From the NCBI GenBank assembly GCA_000310025.1, contig FN649758.1, forward strand, positions 3,770,665 to 3,834,664: a stretch of DNA of 64,000 nt. Direction: 5' to 3'. The translations under genes were made by a program, and so were the position numbers. Positions 12,001 to 25,200 of the stretch are shown here, one piece after another. Numbering within the stretch: position 1 is the stretch's first letter; each line of letters opens with the position of its first letter. The DNA comes from Ectocarpus siliculosus (taxonomy: Eukaryota; Sar; Phaeophyceae; Ectocarpales; Ectocarpaceae). Below the pieces are notes generated by a model. It was not told the origin of the DNA and did not search any database. It saw nothing but the letters and a program-made list of their open reading frames with translations.

Positions 12001-15000
12001 GACTACCAGTATTTGGTGGCCAAAGCGTCCCTCTTTTGAAGTCAAACAACACCTAGACTACGGAGATGTGTTCATACAGACGATTCCTAGCTTTGACGAT
12101 GTCGCACCTTTCTCGCCCTGTGTTCTTCAGCTGCGAGAGATTCGAGGCGCTTCAGCCGCCGATGGATGTCCAATCCCTCCCGCGACGATCGCAACACCTG
12201 AGCCGAATATCAAAACACGACAAGACAACCGAAAACACAGAACGTGTTTTGAGGTGGAGACGTTCAGAAAGACCGAGAGGTACGAGACTTCAAGAATATC
12301 AATTCACTTCGAGAGTTTAGTACAGGGACGAAAGAGAATGGCTGGGGATTCGGACTTTCACTACGCTACACCCCAGCACCGGGGACAAGCGCCAAGGACG
12401 ACATCACGGTTTGGCTGAGAAATGTGTCGTCCGAATCGTCTGTCCGTTGACGACCAAAAACGACACAACCTCTAGGAAAAGTTGCGTGTGATTTCCAAGA
12501 AAAAGGCGTTCCTCATGCAAGTGGTATACTTGTTTTCATGTGAAGAGGAGACGCTTGAGGTTTTCGTTTCCGCGGTCGGTTCACTCGCCTCCATGCCCGG
12601 GGCCTTGTCGACCTTCTGCGTCTTCTTGGTAGACCCGACGAGTCTCATCAGCTCCTCCTTCAGCTCACTCACGAGAGCCTGGTCGAATGAATGTCAGCGA
12701 CGACAAAGAAAGAAAGGCAGATAACGGCGGTCAGAAAATATATACCTGTTCGGCAAAGGGGCAGGAGATAGAGAGTGACGTCCGGGAACGAGAAATGGTG
12801 CACCACCGTGCAACGAATCAGGACAAAAAAGTGGTCCAACGAGTAGGAGCGGTAGGACGAGTTGACCAACTGAATGCAATGTTTGGTCGGTTCTTCGTGG
12901 CGTCTATTGAGCGGCGGAGATTTATTTGTACGAGGAAAAATCACTCTGTCACCTCATCTTTGGTTCGAAGAACATAGTATTTTTCGCTTCTGCGCCTTAG
13001 ATTGGGGAGGGGGCTTCAAGGCAATACTGATTAATGGTTCGTGTAATGTCAAACCATTGAAGAGCTCTTTGCCTTGCCAACCCTCTTTGGTCACACGTTG
13101 TAGACGAAGAAAGGGAAAAAGCTACTATCCCTAGCCCACGGGCCCCTAAAAGAGTTGTTCGTGTGGCCATATATCATGGGTGTTGTGACTCCACTGCTGG
13201 CATCGGCAGCTCCCTCCTGAGAGCAAGGCGATCGCTGATCGCCCCATTACTGAAAAATTCCTTGCCTTCCTCCCTGCTGTATCGGCCTTCGACAGCGCCT
13301 GAGCACGTTCTCGTCCGGCCTCTAGTTCACGTGCCTGTCCGAGGGTAAAACCAATCGCCCGGTCTGTGGTTGGGGCGCTCACGAAACAAATGGGTGTGAA
13401 TGTGTCCAACCAATTTGTTCCCTCTCTCCGCTGGGGTGCTCCCGGTCATGATGCCAGGGCAGAATACCAATATTTAGTACAATCCTAAATGTGCATTGAT
13501 TGGGAACCTCTACCCAAACGCATGCTAAACACGGACGAGCAATAATATTTTCTCTTATATCTGTAGTCTAGGGTGTATTTTGTTTTTGGGAAATTTATTA
13601 AATTTCAGTTTTGGGGGCGAAATATTTGCTACCGAGCGCTTGGTCCCGAGGAAGGACGACGATCACAAGCATAAACATATGTGTTCATGCTGCTGGGGAC
13701 ATGACGGTCGACACGATGTCGCTACCTTTGTTCCATCACAAGGAACGCGAACATCACCCCCAACGCTTCCTCCGCAAAACAAAGAGGCACACGACCTTTT
13801 CCATCGCTGCCTGCCTGTCCTCCAACCACCGCTGCAAGCTCACTCCTCCTCGTCCTCCCGCTTTGCCGCCGTGGGAATTCCTTATGTAGGCAAGGAACAG
13901 TCCGCGACTCACCGAAGCGGACGTGTCTTCGCTCTCCACTAGCTCCTGCAAACAATTACCGTCGGTGCAACTTGGCCTTCAAAAGTGCTGCATATTATAT
14001 CACGGAACATCGTGCTGGGCTTATCATGGGAGATGATGTCGTATCATAATATCATCACCACCTGAGACTGCCCTCGTATTGGTCAAAGGTGGAATAACCT
14101 ATCAGCGAAATCGCCGCAACTGTGACGAATACCTTCAAGCGCAGATATTATGCTTAACACCATCCTTCGCAAACGCCTCCCATCGCATGCCAGGCAAAAT
14201 TACTGTCGGCGCCAAAGATGGAAATGCAGGAAAAGGTTGTCCTGCTCTACACTTGTTCGTGTCATGCCGTGGATCATTCGGGGCATGTGGTCCATTTTGA
14301 CGTGTCCACTTGCACACATTGGTGTACTTATGTCTACGAACATTTGTCGAAGCGATAGGCACTACTCTACCCCCCTCCCTCAAAAGACGCCTGCGTTCCT
14401 CTGGGGGAATCGTTCGGTGTTCACCTCTTCCCTTTGTTTCGCCACGATCACACAAGCTCTAGCCCTGCGCTGCGCACCGCTGAGGGTCTGCACGTCTTCC
14501 CATACTTTCTGCTCAGGGCCGTCGGTGCCGCAGGCGTTTCGAGAGGCAGGGGACGCCTGTTGTCTCGCACAGCGAACGAACGCCCACAAATCATCCACAT
14601 GACACACGAGGAGGGTCGACCGTGGAGAATGGCATCAAAGCAGTGGATTGCCATGACGCTTTCGCTTCAGGTCTCAGCACAGCAGAACGCTCAAGTTGAC
14701 GCGTGATTCCTCGAGAATACATAGTCACAACAAGGCACCTACATACTTCACTGGCGAGCATGTAATGTTGTTGATGACACGCCTAACGGTTTTCGAGGTG
14801 TGTCGAAAACGACCCACATCCCTCGCGTTTTCGCAGCGGTAGCCATGGGAAGATGCCAGCACGGAGGATAGTGCTTGAAGGTTCGGAATCGATAATTTCC
14901 ACGAGGCCATGACATGGAGCCGCAAAGCCTACCGATGGTAGTTTGGCGTCGATGATCGCGGTGCTACCCATGTTCTTGGAACGAACCCAGGTTGGAGGAT

Positions 15001-16629
15001 CAGACGAAAACTGGGAGTAGAGGGTGACAAGGACGAGAGTCTTACCTGGCTCCACCGGCGAACGATTTCTCTGGCCCTGCGCGTCCCCTCCACGCTTTCC
15101 GAGAACGCCTTGCCCATCGCCCGCAACTCCCTCGACATCACCTTGTTGTGGTAGAGACAAAGTCAGCAGGTATCACGCTGACTCAATGCACCGAAAAGCA
15201 CGGGGTTTACAATGGACTACTGTGTTCATTTTACGCGACTTAATTTGGAGCGAAATCTCGAGTCTAGCGACGGCGGGGGCAAATCGGAAAATTCATACGG
15301 CCAACCATGCCCACTGATAATACCCGTGACGTTGTTGCGCGTAGGTTTCGTTTGCAACATGAAACATGGATCAGTGTGAGGTGTGCTGTGCATGCTTTAT
15401 CTGGGACACGCTTCATGGTCTTGGGTCAGAAACTGTCACATGTGAATCGCGTCGAACAATTGTTCATTCGATATCGTATTAGTCGTTGGCGATAATTGTA
15501 ATTCGGGTGAAAAAAACATGGATCGCACTACAGCAGTACTTCGCCTCCACCAGCAAGTATTGATATTGTTTTCACGTTGACGTTCCGTATCTTCTTCCCT
15601 TCTCGCCAAGGCAACAACATTCGAGGTTCTGCCGTGGTCACACGCTGACCTGGGTGCGGTTGAACGGAAACAAAAAAATATCCCCGAGAGTGAGTATTAC
15701 TATTGGCCAGACGCCGCCACAGGTCCTCGACCACCAGAGCTCCAAAGCACCCAAGGGCAAGGAACGGGAGAGCCCGTCGTTGCAGTCTGTCGGAAGCAGG
15801 AACATTGGAGGTTGCGTCTAGACTCGGCGAAAGGAATCAAAAAACGAACGACCGCAGGGCACCGCACGTGCATCATTAACGCACCTCAGGGGGCATGATC
15901 TCGAATCGATGGACGCACTCCAGAAGCTGTTCGAGCGTCAGGGAATGGGGCCGCCCTGCCAGGGCGCTCTGGAACTCCCTGAAAGGCCGGCAAACCCCGA
16001 GTGGATTGAGTACACGGTGGTTGACTGTGTCTGCCATCTATCCGAAGATTAGCATGGAATTGAAGGCGGCTATAGTCTACAATGGCAATGAATGCGTAAT
16101 TGTTTGTGATTTGCTGTCCCCATCAATCCTAGGCGCCAGCCTCTACCTTTAGGTGAATGTTTGACGCGTCAGGCGGGGTCACACAGACAGAGTTATCTTG
16201 GATGCTTTGTGTGAAATTTCCAGGCTTTCTCACTCCCGCAGATATCCGATTCCACAAACTGGAGCCAAAAGATTTTGCCAGATTACCAACTCAACCATAA
16301 ACCACTCTTCTTGTTGCATGGGCGTGATGGTTGTCCCGGGAAAAGCGAACGCGTCAAGAGCCGACACCTACGTCCAATAGAGTAAAAGCATACCTACAGA
16401 GGTGAGGACGAAACCCACAAATACTTTTACTTCCTCAACCACTATCGTAAAATAGCGAGAGTCTAGAATTTAGACAAACGCGAGCACCGAGTGTTGCCGC
16501 CGATTTCGATGAACCCGATGAATGACGGCTTGAGCGTACCTCCACAATGATCCGCGCACACCGAACTGAAACATATATCAGCTGCCTCAATCGATGATTC
16601 ACCTCTTCGTTGGAATTAAACGCATCCAT
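9059..16629 (-). CDS. Coiled-coil protein of unknown function (13 exons, 483 aa model)
   Basis: Exons (minus): 16540-16629, 16287-16367, 15885-16037, 15046-15141, 14425-14556, 13913-13945, 13796-13831, 13251-13334, 12530-12678, 11710-11910, 10884-11075, 10473-10628 and 9059-9107; phases add to 484 codons including stop. The first 140 residues are helical and uncharged-rich. Residues 109-140 carry a V-M-S-R-E-L-R segment. Residues 141-235 are Lys/Arg/Glu helix built partly from two tiny exons of 33 and 36 bp. Residues about 285-305 are Pro/Ser-rich. Residues about 416-468 form a strongly basic coiled coil (many K-E-A-R-K, Q-A-E-E-A units) ending in a W-L-R-L motif. This resembles cytoskeletal or ciliary coiled-coil proteins in general, but I do not recognise the family. 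The start could instead be the in-frame ATG at 16037. The last exon is the least certain; an alternative terminal exon is 10294-10333. The donor at 13796 (GTCGTG) is weak. Confidence 0.65.
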
Positions 16630-16880
16630 GAATCGATTCGTTCCTTCACATCACGGCGGGTGGATCCAAGCTCTGTATGGGAACCTCAATGTAGTGAAAG
16701 CTAACGTGAAGGCTTGCCGCCGTTCCCACTTGAAAAAATGACAACATGTTATCAACGACCCCGAGGGTTATCCACTTCATATTTCGGAGATTGTTTTGGG
16801 GGGGGGATACGAAGTGACCGCACACCCCAAACAACATAGAATGATCTTATACAGTTCCAGACCATACTAATTCGAATAAT

Positions 16881-17056
16881 GTGGCGGCTACGGTTTAAGA
16901 GAGGGTCAGGACAAGCCAGCATATCTCGTTGTGAATCGGTTTTCTCTTAAACCGTACTGTAAAATATATATGTTTCTCGTGGTCGTGACAAGCCAGTTCG
17001 ACTCCCTTAAACTGTTAGTTTCTCTTAAATACTCTCTCTTAAACCGTAGCTGCCAC
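16881..17056. mobile_element. MITE-like element with 23-bp terminal inverted repeats
   Basis: GTGGCGGCTACGGTTTAAGA begins the left end (16881-16903). The right end (17034-17056) is its reverse complement over 23 bases with one mismatch. The 176-bp interior is AT-rich, has no coding capacity and repeats GACAAGCCAG twice. This is the signature of a non-autonomous DNA transposon. No clear target-site duplication is visible, so the superfamily is not assigned. It lies between the start of the coiled-coil gene and the end of the RP2-like gene. Confidence 0.75.
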
Positions 17057-17187
17057 TGTACGTAAAGGGGCGCCGTGTGATGTAGGAATGATATATATGC
17101 CGTCCCGCTCGCCGACGACCCACAGTTTCCAGCCAATAAAGCATGACACATCACAAGTTCGGCCCCCACCCTCCCTCAGCCCCAGCC

Positions 17188-19171
17188 TCACCGTTTCCGC
17201 TCTCGCTCCCTCTCGGCGCGCTCCCACCGAATCCTCTTTCCCCAGGCGGCAAACACCGACAGCGCCGCCGCATCGTCTTCGTCGCCCTCGACCACTCCCC
17301 CCTCACCAGTCGCTCCTCCTCCTCCTCCTCCTCCTCCTCCTTCCCTCTCCTCTTCCGAACCCTCGCTGTCCTCGCACCCTTCCTCCTGACCGGTGGGATT
17401 GCAGCGGAGCCTCCTCCGGCGCTGGTCGCACCTCGCCTGCCTCGACTTGGACTCGCACCGCAGGCGCACGAGGTACCGGCGCAGGTCCCAGGCCGGGATT
17501 TCTGGCTCCCCGTGGCAGCTGTTCCTTTGCGGCGGCGACGACTGCGTGCGCAAAGGTGCTGGTGGTGTCGACCCCCACCGCGTTGTCGGTGACAGCACCG
17601 GGTGCGCTTGTCCGTTTCGCCGGGACGATAAGGATGGCGCTCTCTTCCCACCTCCGCCTTCACCGCGGGCGGCGGTTCGCCCCCGCGCCTCCTGCGGGCG
17701 CCGCCGCCGCCGGTTGCCACCCTTGTCCCGCTGCTGGCGCTGCTGTTGCGGGCGTTGCGGGCTGTTGCGTTGGAGGCTTGCCCGGCTACCGCCGCGGCGG
17801 CTGAGACGGTCGACGCTCCTGGGCTGGCCGCTCTTGGTGCCCATTCTTGAGCCACTGCTGCCGCTGCTGAGGCTGCTGCCTAACCTCGCGCTCCCCCCAC
17901 CCGCGTTGTTGTTGGGTCTTCGCCCTGCACGAGGCCGTCCGGTCCCGTCGTCGCCAATGGCGCTGTCGCTGAAGCGGTGCAAGGGCCCATAGGCACGAGT
18001 TGCTAGCGCAATAGCCTGCGTGGAAAAAAGTTGGAGGACGGTGGTGGGCACGGGAGTAGTGTCGATCGCTACGGCGCATGAGTGGGTGTTGCTGCTTAGG
18101 TCGGAGCACGCCGGGGTCTCACGACAGGGCGCAGGTATTGCGACAGGCGCAGGCACAAGTACCGAGAGGCCAATCAGCGAATCGCACGGAGGGGGGGATG
18201 GTACAGAAAAAGCACCAGCTATCTCAAGAGAGACCAGCGAGGACAGCGTGCTACAACGGTAGACTCTCTCGATCGAAACGAACGGTCTCTTGGAGCCTAG
18301 AGAACGGTCAGTCGAGCGACGAGGCCAAACCACCCACATGCCATGCGAAAATCAAGACCCCGACAAGAACATGCTGCGTCGTAACCACGAAGAATAAGCA
18401 TCTCACCCTAGTCCGGCTGAGGTGGAGGCCGACCTCCGCAAGGCCTTTCCGAAATGCCTCGAGGGGGACTGTGGAAACCCTCAGAGATGCTTCCCGGTCG
18501 GCGAGCGTTGACCCTTGGCTGGAACCAACGACGGGCTGCTTGAGCCCCAAGGACGCCTGACGTGGGCAATAGTAAGGGGGCGGATGGCACCAATATATAT
18601 CCAAGCTTGTGTTCCATGGTACTCGACGTAGCTGTTTTTCGAATATACAGCGTTGTGCCGCTACAATTTCGTCAGAAAACGAACCCTCGTCCCTTGCCCC
18701 CCCGAGGTTCCCATGCCATTTGTTGAGCGCGTCACTTGCGGGGGCGAACATCAGCGTTCAAGCTAAACAAATTCAACTTTTGACTGCCAAAAAACAGCAC
18801 CAACGGCAAAATCCTGCACCGAAATAATCTTGGTGCTCACCAGCACCCGGTCGAATAGATCTGCCTGTTGCACTATCCTTCGCAAGGCGGTCTCATCCGC
18901 CTCCACCTCCGCCTCCACCTCAGCCACCACTCGAGCCTTTGCCGCCGCCCCGCCCCCTCGGTTGTCGTAAACGCTCCCTCCCGGCGCACCCGGGCCTGCT
19001 TTTTCGACGATATCAGCTACCACGTCTTGACCGACGCTTTCCTGGGGATCGCTGTCACGCGGCGGGGGGGGTTCTGGGCATGCCGCCTCTGGAGGCAACA
19101 ATGTTGTTGGGGGGATGCCGCAGAGATCGAGGAGCCTTCCGACGTCTATCACGGAGCAGCCGTTGTTGCCC

Positions 19172-19202
<31 letters not shown>

Positions 19203-22200
19203 AGGCTCCGCTTCTCCCCGAGGTAGCCGACGCTGCCGCAACCGCGGCCTCGATTACCTGTGGCGCTATCGCTGTGTCGATCTCGTGCCGTTCTTCCTCC
19301 GAAAGGCCGGCCTGTTCGATCACGTTGTGTCAGGGCTGGTTGGCAATTCTGTAACGAAAACGATGGCTTCGGTTGTGTTCTTCACACCAAACTTGCGGCA
19401 ATGAAACCCCAACACGTTGACCGCGCACATTGGTCGTCCGTCGTCCAGTGCAGCATGGGCTTGGACTAGACCACTGGCAGAGGGGGTCTGTCTCGGGAGG
19501 TGGCGTGAACCTTTTGCACCCAACACGAGTTAATAATACCAGTAGGACTGCAGGAGGAACAGGGAAAACACAGAGTGCTCATCGAGATTTTTCCCGGCGT
19601 TTTTTTCCCACCCTGGTGGGCGGTCACGGTTACTGACGGTATTTTCCGGCATTTGGGGTGTTGCCGGGTATAGCCGAACATCGAACGCCGCTTTGCAATA
19701 CCGGCGAGTCTGTGTCTGCCCAAAAAAAACGATACCGACGAGTACCCTGAAAACAAAACAGACACACCATCAACACCACCGGTACCGTGGAAACCGTCCT
19801 CCCTTGTCTCATCTCATTTTCTTGAACCTACGGCATGATTTAGCCAAGCCACCAAGGCGTACCTTCAAGCCTTCCGCCAACCCGGCTAGCACGAGCTCGA
19901 ACTGGACCCTCGTCAGCAAGGCGGCTGCTGCAGTGGCAACGGAGCGTGACCGGGGGCGGGGGTTATCAACGGTGGCGCAGCAGCAGCAGCAGCAGCAGCA
20001 GCGGGGTAAATCCGTAGTAGCGAGAGCAACACAAAAAACATTCAAGAACGTCATGGATAACCCATCACCGACAACCCAACAGCAGCACATGGACGGACCT
20101 TTTTCGCCCGCCTGCCCTTCGTCCTCCATCTCTCCGTCGCCACCACCGCCTAGGTCGAACCACTTTCGGAGGTCGATCCCGCGCTGGGTAGACGCGTACA
20201 GCAACACCGCACGCAGGTGCAGCGGCACTTCCGCCCGCCGCACCACACCGCCGCCGCCGTCGCCATTGCCATTGCCAACAGTCACCACGCCCTCTCCTCC
20301 GCCCCCCCGCCTCGTAGCCCCCCGCCCCGCCACCGCGACAGCGGCCGTCACTGCCGTCGCCACCGCTGAGGCCGCCTCTGCCTCCTTAGCCCCAGACGCG
20401 CGGCAGTTCATCATGGGGGCAGGAATAGCCGGATTCCCAATCCGAGAAGGGTTCCAGCCAACCCTGGGCATAGGCTTGTGCGCTGCCGTCCCCGATGTTG
20501 CTGGCTCTGGTGCCGTGGGTGGTTCCGCCGTGCTATCGCCCGCCGCCAGCGGGGCGGGTACCGCCTGGTTTCCCACACGAGAGGCGTTCCAACCAACCCT
20601 CGGCTTAGCCGCCGGGTCCGTCGCTACCCCTGGGGTAGCAGAGGAAGAAGAATGGGGAGGAAGAGCACGAGCGTGTGGGGCGCCGTTGGCCTTCGCTGTG
20701 CTCTCCGGAGTGGCGACGGAGCCGCCGGCGTTGGGGGCGGCAGGGGCTGAAGCGGAAGCGCCGGCGGCGGCAGCTCGCGCCGACCTCGTCGTCGATTTCG
20801 ACGGTCGTGTTGGGTCCCAGCCTATCTTTTGACGCGGTTGCTGTTGCTGCACCTTAGGCTGCTGCTGCGGTTTCGACGCCCGTGTTGGGTCCCAGCCTAT
20901 CTTTTTGCGCGGTTCTTGCTGCTGCACCTTAGGCTGCTGCTGTTGCTGTTGCGCAGACGGTTGCTTCTCTCCTCTCTCCCCGGCTATAGAAGTAGGACGG
21001 AGCAGTGCTTGGTGTCGCCCTTCAACCGGGAGAGTCTCCGTCGGATCACCCCCACTTCCAGCGGCGCCGCTACGCGAGGAACTCCAGCCTACCTTTCCTC
21101 CGCCGGCTTCAAATTCGGCTTCCACTTGTTGCTGCGGCGACGACGGAGCAGCGTCTCCTCCGCCGCCTCCGGCGGCCGCAGGTTTCCCCGCCGTTGTCGC
21201 TACTGCCGCCGCCGCCGTTGCCGTTACTCGAGAGGGGTCCCAGCCTACTTTTCCGACGCTACCGGCATTGTCCCGTTCACTCGCGCCCACGTTTCCGACC
21301 CGTGCCGCTGCTGCCGTTGCTGTCGCCGCTCGAGACGGGTTCCAGCCGATTTTTCCGACGCTACCGGCACCCCCTTCACTCGCGCTCCCCCCCGCCAGGG
21401 TGGAAACGCCTCGAGGAGGGGCAGCACTGCTAGTCTCCTGCCCCGCCTTCCGGGAAGCCGCCGCCGCTGCCGCCTCGGCAACAGCAGTAGGGGGAGAGGA
21501 CCCCGTACCTCCTCCGGCAACGGCGGCGGCGGAGGCGGTGTCGGAAGAGGGGGCTCTCGCAACAGCGCCCGCAGCGTGATGCCCCGCCTGCACGGCAGCC
21601 TCCGCCTCGGTCGCGCTCGTAGCCAAGGAGAAGGCCATCGTTGTCGTCGTTGTCGCCGACGGTCCTTCCGAGGTCTCGCCCGTGCGGCCGCCGGTTCGTT
21701 TGCTGGGGAGGGGCACGGAACCGGGCGCCGTTGCCGGGATGGCCACCTCGGAGTTGTCGTTCAGGGGACGCCAAGGTTCGCCACCTTGTTCCTCTTCCGC
21801 CGGATGGAGGAGGATTGTGGGCGGGGGGGAGGAATGTCGGTGAAAAGGAAGAGCGAGAGTGGAGAACGTTCGAGGTTGTGCCGCAAAAGCGGCCGAATGG
21901 TTTTGAAGCCCGTGTGAAGACGGGAACATTTCAGAGCTTCACCGCAAACGCGGAGGCATGGTCCAAGCACGTGTGAAAGAGGCCGGGTGGCCAAGGGTGG
22001 GTTAGACGCCAGCCAGTTTTGTTCAGGAACGATTTGAGGGTTGCTGTGTGTATCAATAAACGCTTGTGGTGGAAGGGTGTTGCAGAAATTGAGCCCAAGC
22101 TGTTCAGCCCTACTGCCATCGAGCAAAGGGACGGTGCGAGCATCAGGGGACAATAAACACCGTCCATCTAGTCCTGGAAGTTCCTACAACTAGGACAAGG

Positions 22201-25200
22201 ACAGATCAGCAGCAACAACCGACACATAGCAACAACAAACGTCGTCACGGGTGACGCTCACACCTTCGGCGAGGAGGCGCCAGTTGTCGCCGGTCTTAGC
22301 CTCATCGTTGAAGTCGTACACGCCGAACCACAGGTTGGGTGTCATTAGGCCAGCCTCTCGGAGGTGCTGCCACGCCACGCCACGAAGAAGAAGAGGCGAG
22401 AGGTAGGGGAAAGAGGCCGATCGAATTCCGGTCGGGGCGCACGAAGTGATGCACGATTTGTCAATAAACAAAAATCAGTTCCGTCTCGACGACGGGAAAA
22501 AACTTCGGGACAGAAAAACTTTAATATTCCGCGGGACTCTCGAGCTACTGGAGAACACAGGAAGATGTGAAACTACTCGAGAGTACTGTATGCATACGTG
22601 AGGTAAAATTTAGCATCAAGCAATCTCAATACCCGAACGATATCAACACCCCCTTGAAAAATGCAAAAACGTAAAATTCTGGAAAAACTATTGGATCAAC
22701 TCCGTTTGAGGACGCGTTGGCATCAGAGGGGAGTTGAAATGTGTGGCCATTGTCGCTTTATTGGGTGGAAAACTCCTTGATTGAATAGCTCGTAGTTTAT
22801 TTGATAAAGATTGTCCTTTGCCTACATAAATCGGGCGTATCTGCTCACAGAAATAGTGTACACGATATGCTCCGACTTCAAAAAACAAGCCACCCTCGGA
22901 GACCGACGGGGGCACGGAAGGTGGCCTCCTCCTCCCCACGGCGGGCGAGAGCTCCGTCCGACTTGCATGTGAAGACTCCTACAGGAGCGGATATCATCTC
23001 AGACAAAAAATATATATCTTTCCACGGGCACAACGGACTACGTACACTAGGATCGTGGTCCGCCCTTCGATACCCTCTTCGACTCATTCCCTCGTACCCA
23101 CCGTACTTGCCACCCAAGCCCCCCCCCCCCCCCCCCCCCGCTGACTGACTGCACAAAGCACGGAAAACACTAAGAACTTCTCAATCAAGAGGAGCCAAAA
23201 CACTGGAACTATGTACTTGAAGTACACCCGATGCCTGCCACGCACACACCGAAAAAACACGAAACAAAAAAAACGAATGACCCCTAATACTGACCATAGC
23301 ACCCGTTTGCCGCTAATTTACTCTTATAGCATGCATGGTAACTACCGGCGTGTTTTCTGCCTCTATGCCGTGCGCTCCGGAGACTTGTGCCGTCGCTGCT
23401 GTGGAGTGGCGTCATCGAAGTCCGAACGAACGCCAACACCTTTCGTGCGAGCCTACAAAAAACGACATGTATATGTCCCTTCACGTCCCGAAAAACCAAA
23501 ATAGCAGCAGGAATGAGATGACATACTGCTGTAATACTGTTGTGTTTCCTACACTCAAATTTGCAACCAAGCCAAATGCGTCTAAATTTCGTAGCAGATG
23601 GTAGACCCGAACAGGGTTACCAAGCAGAGCGCATCCATCCGAAGTCGCCACAATGAGGTAGGATGTTTATCTGAGCTATTTAGCCTACGTGTGTATGCAG
23701 TCTAAGGAGGAAAAAAAAATCTAGTCCGCTCATCCGATATACGCAGATACGCTGTGTAAGGTCGTCTTACAAAAAAAGACTTACGGAGAGTAATCGACAA
23801 AAATGACAACAGCAAAGCTTTGACAAGGACTGGGACCGACGATCGCTTTGGTATGGGCGGCCGTCTACGGACAGCAAGGGACGCCAAGAAAAAAACACAA
23901 GAGACACTAAAAATTATCACGAATAATCTATATATCATTCCAGGGTGTGATATGCGATGCACCAAAAAAATCCCTACCCCTTCACGCACTTAAGTGTGCA
24001 AATCGACGTGTGCTAATTTACAAAGGCAAGTGCTCACTGGACTCTCGAGCGCGAAGCAAGGCGAAAAAAAAACAAGGTGACCAAAAAAAGCAAACTTGCC
24101 GCTTCGCCTCTGCTGCTGGATGCATCTGCTCTTTGGTCGTCGTCGTCGTCGTTTACGAGCTGAGCCAGGCACAGGCAAATAAAACGCCTAGCCGACAGCT
24201 GATGGGCAGAGTGCGAGCTCTGCAAGGCCCGATAAGCGTTGTATTCGTCGCTGTTGCTTCCGTCGCCGCCATAGCCATGACGCTAGCCAGCGCAAGGCGG
24301 TCCTGGGCTTGCTACTATTACTGCCTAGCAGCAGAGATGAGGTCCTGACCCTGTTATCGTTGCTGTGGTTGTGGTGGCGGTGGCGGCGGCGGCGGTTGTT
24401 GTCGTTGCTGCTGCTGCTGCTGCGGCTGCTGCTGCTGCAGCTGCGGCTGCGCAGCGGCGCGCGTGGATGAGGACCGGTTAAGGGTGCGCAGCTGTTGCAG
24501 CGGCGGTGGGAGGTGTTCAGGATTGCAAACCTTCTCGTTTGCAAAGACAGGGCGCGCGAGGTGAAAAACAGCAAGCAACCGGGGCAACGAAGGGGGGGGC
24601 GGGGGGGGGGGGGGTACTCTCATGTTTTGCATGCCTTAGCGGTTAGACCATTGACCACGCGTCCTCGAGAGGACGGAGCATTGTTCCCACAGGATCGATC
24701 ACCGATGGCCAATCGTTCCTTCCTAATTTGCCAAAGGTGGCTCAAAAATGTCTTCCCTAGTCTGTCTATCCTAAAGATATCCCTTCCCGCCTTTTCAAAC
24801 CACTTCCTACTCCCCAGTACAGCTACCGTNNNNNNNNNNNNNNNNNNNNNNNNNNNNNNNNNNNNNNNNNNNNNNNNNNNNNNNNNNNNNNNNNNNNNNN
24901 NNNNNNNNNNNNNNNNNNNNNNNNNNNNNCCCCCCCCCCCCCCCCCCCGCCGCCCCCCTTCCCGCCGTGCGAAGCCCCCAGCCCCCAAACAACCAACCAT
25001 AATATACACCGCAAGCAGGAAAAATATGCTGGTACACATGAACAGCCCCATCGCTTTCCCCTCCCTACTCCAACGACGGCTCACCTCGGCGTGTCCAACG
25101 TACGCCCCGTTGAAGGGCGCGAACGTCATCCCGTGGGAGGTCTCGATGATGGGCTCGGTCTTGCAGTACAGCCTGAACTCGCAGTCCTCGCAGTCGCGGG

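Noticed and set aside
15714-15785. Helical-looking minus-strand segment (A-L-P-F-L-A-L-G...V-E-D-L-W-R-R-L) as an extra exon of the coiled-coil gene
   Set aside because: Its phase does not fit the exons on either side, while those exons join to each other directly in phase 0.
24354-24632. Gln/Pro-rich minus-strand frame
   Set aside because: Lies inside an intron of the RP2-like gene and results from CAG and C-run simple sequence; TBCC exons on both sides join in phase without it.
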